From NCBI GenBank assembly GCA_035565775.1, contig DATMRW010000005.1, positions 45,553-109,552 on the forward strand: a stretch of DNA of 64,000 nucleotides. The letters run 5' to 3'. The notes beneath the pieces were generated by a model that saw nothing but the letters and a program-made list of their open reading frames with translations, ran no database searches and had not been told where the DNA came from. How positions within the stretch are numbered: the first letter of the stretch is position 1; every line of letters starts with the position of its first letter. Origin of the DNA: PRO6 sp035565775. GTDB taxonomy: Bacteria; Pseudomonadota; Alphaproteobacteria; Rhizobiales; Xanthobacteraceae. The position numbers were made by a program, and so were the translations under genes. Positions 41,801 through 50,800 of this stretch are shown one piece after another.

Positions 41801-44800
41801 TACGACGAGGGCCTTGATCCCGACGATGCTCTGGAACGGGCTTTTATCCGCAGCGTCAATGCCGTTGAGGACGACGGCGCGCCTGTCGTGACTCAGAACA
41901 GGATTTCGGATACATACGACTTTGGAGCAATCGATGCTGTTCAGCGCCAGCCAACACATGAAGATGTCGAAGTTTCTTCGCCAGAAGGCGATGGAAACCG
42001 ACGACCCGGTCAAGAAGGCCGACCTGCACAGTCGGGCGATGACAGCGCTCGCGCTGGCCAAGCTCGCGGCAAACCCCGCGAAAGTGAAGCGCTTCAAGAA
42101 GCCGAGCGAGCCCAAGAAGCCTCGGATGGACGGTCTGCCCCCGATCAAGGGGTAATCGCCGGCGAACCCGCGGTTGAATACGACGCCACTCCTGCCGGTC
42201 AGCAGAGCGTTCTGCCTGGCGCGGGGAGGATCAGCGACGGTGAACTCGCCCAGCGCAAGGTCGACGAGCGGCTGAAACCAGCAGTCGCCCAGAAGGCGGC
42301 CGACGAAGGCTTGTTCGGAGATGAGAGCAAGCAAACTGACCTGCTCGACCGTGTTGCCGCAAACGCTGGCAAGGCGCCGAAGGAGCGCCGCACGGACATC
42401 GGAACCAACGCCGACGGGCAGACCATCTATGAGGACGCCCGCGGGGTCCGCTCCATCGTGGAAGACGGCGTCCGCCTGACGGAAACGGTCTCAATCAAAC
42501 CCGACGGCACCATAGCGGTGGCCCGTGATGACGACCGTTTCAGGCCGGTCGATACGCCGCCACGACCCCAGAATGTTGAAACGACCGAGGCCCGCGAAAG
42601 CGGGCCTTCTGATTCAGAGGCCAAGGCGACGTCCCTCGCCGATCTCTTTGCGCGAAAGCTGCTCGCGGGCGAGAAATTCGCGAACATCCTCGCGGCCCGA
42701 CGCCTCGCGAAGGAGAACTTCGGCATCACCGACGCAAAGACGGTCGAAGAGCAGATCGAGCTTGGCGTGGTGCGCGCGGCGAGAGAGATCGTCGCCCAGG
42801 CCGGGCCGCGGGCCCGCAGCCAGGTTTATCGGGATCTGGTCGAACTCTATGGCTCGCAGCCGAAACTTGGCACCCGCACCTCAACGTCGATGCGCGACCA
42901 AGCGTTTTCGACCCCCGTCCCGCTCGCCTATCTCGCCTCCCGCCTCGCAGGTGTGGAGAAAGCCGACGTGGTATTCGAGCCGGCCGCAGGCAACGGTGCG
43001 CTGCTGATCGAGGCCAATACCGATCAGACTGTCATTGCGAACGAGATCAATCCAACGCGCGCCGAGAACCTGAAAACCTTCGGCTTCAACACCACCCGCA
43101 CGGACGCATCTCGGCCCACACAGGCTGCCGCAATCCATCAGGATATGGACGGCGCTGACGTCGTCATCGCTAACCCGCCGTTCGGAGCGCTGAAGGAAGA
43201 TGGCGCGTCGCAGGTCTTCGACCTCTCCGATATCCAGCGCGGCTACAAAACCACCCAGATCGACCATGCGATTGCCCTGCGCGCCCTGTCCGCCCTCCGG
43301 GACGACGGTCGCGCAGTTTTGCTGGTCGGTGGCCTCAACAAGATGAAGGAGAGCCGCGAGGCCCGTTCAGACGGCTACAACGCGAAGGACAAACGAGAAT
43401 TCTACAAAACGCTTTACGACCGCTACAATGTGGTCGACCATTTCACCGTGGCAGGCCAGCTCTACGAGCGTCAGGGAGCGGGCTGGCCGGTCGACGTCAT
43501 CGTGATCGATGGCAAGGGGAAATCCGCCCGTGCCCTGCCCGCCGTCGATGTGCCAAGGACTTACACTGCCTGGGACCAACTCGGAGAGCTGATCAATGAC
43601 AACCCCGTTCGCGCGAATGAGGGATCGCCTCGCGAAGAAAATGGAAGAACTGCTCGAGGAGACGCTTCCCGAGGAGCGGGACTGGCAGATGGCGGAGTGC
43701 ATCCGCCTGCTCGACGAGGGCGGATTTCTGGACAACACGCCGAGCCAAAGGACGCCACGGGGGTTCGCACAGGAGGTGTTCGAACCCTACATGGGGACAG
43801 AGAGGCTGATCGAGATCGCGGTGCGGAACAACTTCAACCCGAAGCACGCCGAGACGCCGGACGATCTGATCCTGCGCATGCTACCGAGCGACGGGCACCT
43901 CGAGTAGAGCAGGAAACCGAACGCCAAGTCGCCTACAAGCCGAACTCGACGAAAACCGACAGCCTCGGAACACTGGTCCCGGTCAACATGCAGACTTCGC
44001 TCCAAGAATCCTTGGAGCGGGTCCGCGACCGCGTCGGCGACCTCGACGATTTTGTCGCTTCTGAGCTTGGTTATCGTCCGGACGAGCTCGCGCATTATTT
44101 CGGCGCGGAACAGGTGGATGCCCTCGCCCTTGCGATCGACAACCTGCGCCGCGGCAAGGGCTTTATCATTGGCGATCAGACCGGAATCGGCAAAGGCCGA
44201 GTCAACGCAGCGATTATCCGTTGGGCGATCAAGAACGATCGCATCCCAGTCTTCGTCACCGAGAAGGCCAATCTCTACGGCGACATGTATCGCGATTTGC
44301 AGGACATCGGCATTTCCGATGGTTTCCTCGATGATCCGCCGCGTATCCTCGTGACGAATGCCGACGCCAACATTCCGATGACCGACGATGGCAAAGTCGT
44401 TGTCCGGACGCCTGTCGCCAAGCTGCACAACGGTGAGCTGGCCGCGCTGAACCTGTCGAACTTCAACGAGAAGTACGACGTCGTGTTCACCAACTACAGT
44501 CAGATGCAAACGGTGAAGGGTGCGACTACGGCGCGGCGCGACTTCCTTTCGCGCATCATCTCGAACTCCGTTCTGATCTTTGACGAGTCCCACAACGCCG
44601 GCGGTCAGGCGCAATCCCGCGCAGCCGTCGGAGAAAAGGCTGATCGCGCTGGTTACTCCCGCGAGCTCGTGGCTCGCGCGAATGGCGTCTTCTATTCGTC
44701 GGCCACCTATGCCAAGCGCCCCGACGTGATGGACCTCTATGCCGCCACCGACATGAGCATGGCGGTTCCAAACCCGTCGGATCTCGGTGAGGCGATCGAC

Positions 44801-47800
44801 AAGGGCGGCGTGCCGATGCAGCAGGTGGTCGCCACCATGCTTGCGCAGGCCGGCCAGTATGTGCGCCGTGAGCGGTCCTTTGCGGGCATCTCCTACGAAA
44901 CCCCCGTGATTTCGGTGAACCGGGAAGCCTATGACGGGATCTCCCGCGCCCTCGCGCAGATCCAGCAGTTCTCCGAGCACGTCAAAACCATCTCCGAAAC
45001 GATCGATGAGGATCTGAAGGCGGCCGCCGCCGGCGTGGCACATGACAATTCCGTCGGCGATGCAGGCGCGAAATCCGTCGCCTTCACCTCTGTCATGCAC
45101 AACATCATCAGCCAATTGCTCTTGGCGATGAAAGCGAAAGGCGCATCGATCCTCGCCATCGAGGCCATTCGGGACGGCAAAAAGCCCGTCATTACCTTGG
45201 CCAACACGATGGAGTCCTTCTTCAAGAACTACGCCGACGAGATCGGCGCCACCGCCGGTCAACCATTCGATGCGACCTTCGGTGACGTCCTCATGCGATA
45301 CCTCGACCGCACGAGGACGCTTCTGATCAAGAAGCCGTATTCCACTGAAACCGAGCGAAAATACCTCACTGACGGGGAACTCGGATCAATCGGCACGGCC
45401 CTCTACAAGGAGACGCGGGACGCGATCAGGGACATCGATCTCGCGGACCTGCCCGTCTCTCCGATCGACGCCATCAAGCGCGACATTCAAGCGGCTGGGT
45501 ACAGCGTTGGGGAGATCACCGGCCGCGGCACCGTCGTCGACTATTCAGGTCCCGAACCCGTCCTGAAGGCGCGCCCTGGCCGGGAGACCTCGATCCGTGG
45601 CCGCCGCGAAACCATCGCAGCATTCAACAGCGGCGATCTTGATGCCGTGATCCTGAACCAGGCTGGCGCCACCGGCCTCTCGCTGCATGCGTCTGAAAAG
45701 TTCAAGGATCAGCGCCGCCGCAAGATGATCATCGCGCAGGCAGAAGCCAACATCGACACCCACATGCAGATGCTGGGGCGCGTTCATCGAACCGGCCAGG
45801 TGATCACCCCGGAATACGATCAGCTCGTTGCCGACATCCCGGCCGAGAAGCGGCCTGCCGCCGTTCTCGCGAAGAAGATGGCATCGCTGAATGCCAGCAC
45901 AACGGCATCACGCGGCGGCGCGCTGACCGCCAAGGACGTTCCGGACTTCATCAACCAATACGGCGACATGGTCGCCGCCTCCTACATCGCCGAGAACCCG
46001 GAGATGAACCGTCGGCTCGGCGATCCCGTGAAGTTCAAGGAGAATGGCGGCCTCGAGATTGCCGACGTCATGCGGAAGATGACGGGCCGCATCCCTCTCC
46101 TGCCCTTGCACGAGCAGGAAGAGCTCTACGAGCTGCTGGAAGCCGAATATGACGCCTTCCTGAAACAGATGGAGGCGGCCGGCGAAAACGCCCTTGAGGC
46201 GAAAACCTACGATTTCAAGGCCCGCACGCTGGAAAGCCACGAGGTTGTCGGTCCGAAGGCTGATCCTCGTTCGCCGTTCGGCGCGCCTGTCGTGATCGAG
46301 AAGGTCTCCGTTGTCCGGCTCGGCAAGCCCTATCCATCGCATGAAGTGGTCGAAAGGGTCTTCAACACCATCAACGATCGTGACGGATTCGCGCCGGCGG
46401 AAATCACCAAGGAGAACGCCGCGGAGCGGTACACAGCACTGCTCGCTACGGCGGCGTTCAAGAACCCGTCTGTCGCGCTGGAGCCCTACAAAACCGCACT
46501 GGCGGACTTCGCGGACTATCGGCGCCGTGTGATCGACAAACTTCCGGACGCGTCACGTCAGGAGAAAGAGGCCACCAAACTCGACGCCATCGGCGATCGG
46601 TGGAAGGAGGTGATCGGCATGATGCCGATCGGTCAGCGGGTCACTTTCAAAACCGCGACCGGGAACCTCACCGGGATCATTCTCAAGATCGAACAGAAGG
46701 GCCAGCCGAAAAATCCGCTGGCCCTTTCTTCTTGGAAGGTCACGGCCGCAATTGCTGACGCCACGCGCCAGATTACCATCCCCGTCTCCCGTCTGTGGCC
46801 CGATGGCAAGGCCGACTCCGAAGACCAGTTTGCCGTCGAGGTCGCCCCCTTCTGGATCGAGCCAGCCCAGCAAACGCTGGATCGCTTCGATCACATGCAG
46901 GGCCAGACCCGCGAAGAGCGATACATCGCCACCGGCAACCTGCTCGCCGCCTATGACTGGCTCAACAACAAGGGCCGGATCATCAACTACACCGACGAGG
47001 ATGGCGCGATCCGTCAGGGCATCCTCACGAGCCCGGAATTCGACCTTCAATCATTCGCCGACGAGAAGCCGACTGTTCTGGGTACCGCGCCGGAGGTGAT
47101 GAACTGGCTGAAGGTCAATCGCGGCAAGACGATCTGGTCAGAGGATCAGGTGGTTCGCGCGACCCTGCTGCAAAGCGGGAAGCTCGTCATCGCCACTGAG
47201 GGAGCGAAGAAGACCGGCGGCAAATTCTATCTCGATCGGGCGCTGACAGACCTTACCGGCGACTTCATCAAGTCCGGTGGCGCGATGCGCGCCGACACTT
47301 GGAGCCACCACGAAGCGGCGATCGATCGCTTGCAGAAGCTGGGCGCGGTCTTCGCAGCGCGGAAAGAACCTGCGGGAACTCGAGCGGACGTCAAATACTC
47401 AATCCGCCCGGCATCATCGTCGCTCAAGGGAGTCGGCATCCACGCGGACGGCCTCACCAAAGCGCTGGGCATCCCGAACGGGATCTTCTGGGCGAACTAC
47501 GAGCATCTAGCGAAAAAGCACCCGGAGTATTTCAAGAGCCCGGAAGACGCCCGAGATCACGTCGAGCTGGTTCTGTCGGAACCAGACGTGGCAATTCCTC
47601 AGCGCAACGGCTTCATCGATCTTGTCGCGAGTGGCAGTGTGGATCGCCTGGTCGGCTTCAGGGCGGTCTTGCGCGGCGGCCGCTACAACATCAGCACGGC
47701 TTACGTGCTGGACCCCGGACAACTCGAGCGCATGAAAAAAGGCGCGACCCAAGCCGGTGGGACGGTCCTGGAGTTAAATGTTCCAGGTGTCATTGATCCG

Positions 47801-50800
47801 GCGGGCCGCACTGACGAATATAGCCGAGTTGACTACCCCGGACAAGGCAACGCCGAAGTCGCGGCGGCCCACCGCGCTCGGATCGAGGACGCGCTGTCCG
47901 CAGTGGTCAGCAAAATCGCCGGTCCCGACGTCGCGGTCCGTTTCGTGGACACCCATCCCCTCGAAGTCGCGCCGCGCGGCTGGGGCGCCGTGGGCGAGGA
48001 AGCGATCACGGCACGCGGCTCCTACGTCCCTGCCCGCGATCTGATCACCATCGCCATGGCCGATCCCCGGCACCCGATCACGGGGGTTTTGGACACGGCG
48101 TTCCATGAGGCGTTTCACGCCGTCGAAAATCGGCTTTTGACCAATCAGGAGATGGAGATCCTTCGCCGCGACGAACCGCGCCTTCGCGGTCTCGTGAGGG
48201 AGGTGTTCGGGTTCGACGCTCGCGAGATCGGGACGATCGCCGACTATGAGATCCGCGCGATGGCATTCGAGCACTATGCCTCGACCCGCGCGCGCGGTGA
48301 GCACCCGGTCGGGATGCACGTTGGCATTCGGCGCGCGTTTGAGCGGCTGCGCGAGATCTTCGCTCGGACGGCGAACTATCTCCGCGGTCTCGGCTTTCGG
48401 AGCGCCAACGATGTCTTTGCCCAGGTCTATGAGGGCGGCGTCGCAGATCGTCCGAGGACCAGCGGCGGCGCGCAGATGCCACGCTTCAATGTCCGCCCGG
48501 AGGTCCGATCGCCGCTCACTCCCAAGGGCGACCTCAACAATTTCCGCTCCTTTGACCCCCTGCCCGAAAACTGGCGGGAATGGTGGGCCCGCCCGGATCT
48601 GAAATGGGGCGACCGTGTCTGGGGCATGATCGACGCCGCATTCCTGCCCGCGAACCGCGCGCTCGGCGACCGCTATGTCGACATGCGGCGGATGCAGGCG
48701 GCGGTTGAGATGACCGGCAAGCCGATCACCCAGAATATCGACATGGCTTTGAACGCCACGTTGTTCGAGGGGCGCGTCGAGAAGCGGCTGAAGGACTATT
48801 GGCTGAAGACTTGGAAGCCGGTGCTGGCGCGCGCCGGCGCGGCCGGGATCAGCCGCGAGGATCTGCACACCTACCTCTACGCACGGCACGCGCCGGAGCG
48901 GAACGCGCACATCGCCGAGATCAACCCGGAGATGCCTGACGGCGGCTCGGGAATGACCAACGACGAGGCGCGCGAGGTCATGGAGCGGTTTGCTGATCGT
49001 CGCCCGGCCCTTGAGGCCGCAGCGCGCGAGATCGACCAGATCGTCCGCACAGTGCGCTCCATGATGGTCTCCGACCAGCTCGAGCACGAGGGCACGATCC
49101 AAGGTTGGGAGAACGCCTATCAATTCTACGTGCCCCTTCAGGGCTTCGAGGCCGGCGACGAGACGATGGCCGCCGTCCCTGGGCGTTCGAGCGGGTTCGA
49201 TGTCCGCGGCGCCGAGACCCGGCGAGCACTCGGCCGATCGTCGAAGGCCGACGACATCCTGTCCAACCTGTTCCTCATGGGCGAACGGACCATCATCCGC
49301 GGCGAGCAGAACCGCGTCGGCCGCTCTGCAATGCGGTTCATGCAGTCGAATCCGCAGCCCGACCTCTACACGGTGCATCGCTCCGAGCGCGTTTTCACCG
49401 AAGGACGCCGGGAGGCAATCACCGAACAGGATCTAGACCTCCTGCTCGGCGAGCGGCCGGTCACGGTCCAGCGGATCAACAAGGAGACGGGCCTTGTCGA
49501 AACGGTGACGAAGATCGCGTCTCCGTTCGCAAAGGACTCCTTCGCCGTGAAGGTCGGAGGGCACACCTACTACATCCAGATCAAGCATCCGGGCATGCTC
49601 CAAGCATTGAAAAATGTCGGCGTGCAGCGGTTGCCGGGCTTGGTGCGCGCGCATGCCTGGCTGACGCGGCAGTTCTCAGCGTTCCGCACCGCACGCAACC
49701 CAGACTGGTTCGTCTCGAACCTCTTCCGCGACGTTCAGGATGCCGCCTACACCCTTTCGGCAGAGCAGCGCCAAAGCCTGCTCAAGCACTTCGCCGCCAA
49801 TGTCGGCTCCCTGCGGACCTATATCGGCGCGGTCCAAGGCGAGATGATGGAGGGACAGGGCCGCATCGGCGCGTGGGCGCGGCGTTCGCTGTCCGAAAAG
49901 AAGGGCGCGAAGCTCTATGAGGACTGGAAGCAGGCGGGCGGCCAGATCGCGTTCATGGGCCTGCATGACCTTGATGCCGCAAAACGAGAGATCGAGGCGG
50001 CATTCAATGCGACCAAGGAAAGCCGGGCCAAGACGGCCGCGATGGCCGGCCCGCGGGCGGCGCAAAACATCCTGAAAAGCATCGAATTCTTCAATGGTGC
50101 GATCGAGGCCGGCACGCGCCTCGCAGTCTACGATGCGGCGCTCAAGGCCGGGATGACCCGTGCCAAAGCGGCACAACTCTCCAAGGAGTCGACCACAAAC
50201 TTTAACCGCAAGGGCATCTACAGCCCGTTCATCAACTCGTTCTATGCGTTCTTCAATGCCCGCGTTCAGGGCGCGACGAAGATCATCCGCCTGCTCCGCA
50301 CATCCAAAATGGCCCGGCGTGCCGCGATTGGGCTGGCGCTTGGCGGCTTCGCGGCCACCATGTGGAATCTCGCGGCATCGCCCGATGACGAGGAAAAGAA
50401 GAAGAAATATGCCCAGCGCAAGTATTGGGAGCGCGAGCGCTATTTCATCTTCTACATGCCGGGCCGCGAAGAGCCCTTCCGGATGCCGATGGGTTACGGC
50501 CTTCAGGTGTTCTGGATGTTCGGTGAGAACCTGGCGATGCTGTCGCAGGGCCAGATCACGCCGGCGCAGGCCGCGGCAAACTATCTGTCGACTTTGGTCG
50601 GTGCCTTCTCCCCGATCGGCGCGGAAGGTGCGCCGACCGATCCGGGCACATGGCTCAGGCTGATCATGCCGAGCATCGAAATGCCGCTGCTCGAGCTGAC
50701 GACCAACGAGAACTGGCGTCGCAAGCCGATCCACCCCAAGCATGGCGGCGTCGGCGAGCCGCGCAGCCAGCAGCATTTCTCGACCACCTCGCCGACCGCC

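Noticed and set aside
40802..42334. Minus-strand ORF of 510 aa over the pyrophosphatase-like domain
   Set aside because: Shadow; no ribosome site and low-complexity content.
43787..45262. Minus-strand ORF of 491 aa antisense to the helicase part of the giant gene
   Set aside because: Shadow frame of GC-rich coding DNA; the + strand frame carries intact helicase motifs and the antisense product has no recognisable pattern.
47774..49378. Minus-strand ORF of 534 aa opposite the zincin region
   Set aside because: Antisense shadow; the + strand encodes HEAFH and continuous domain sequence.
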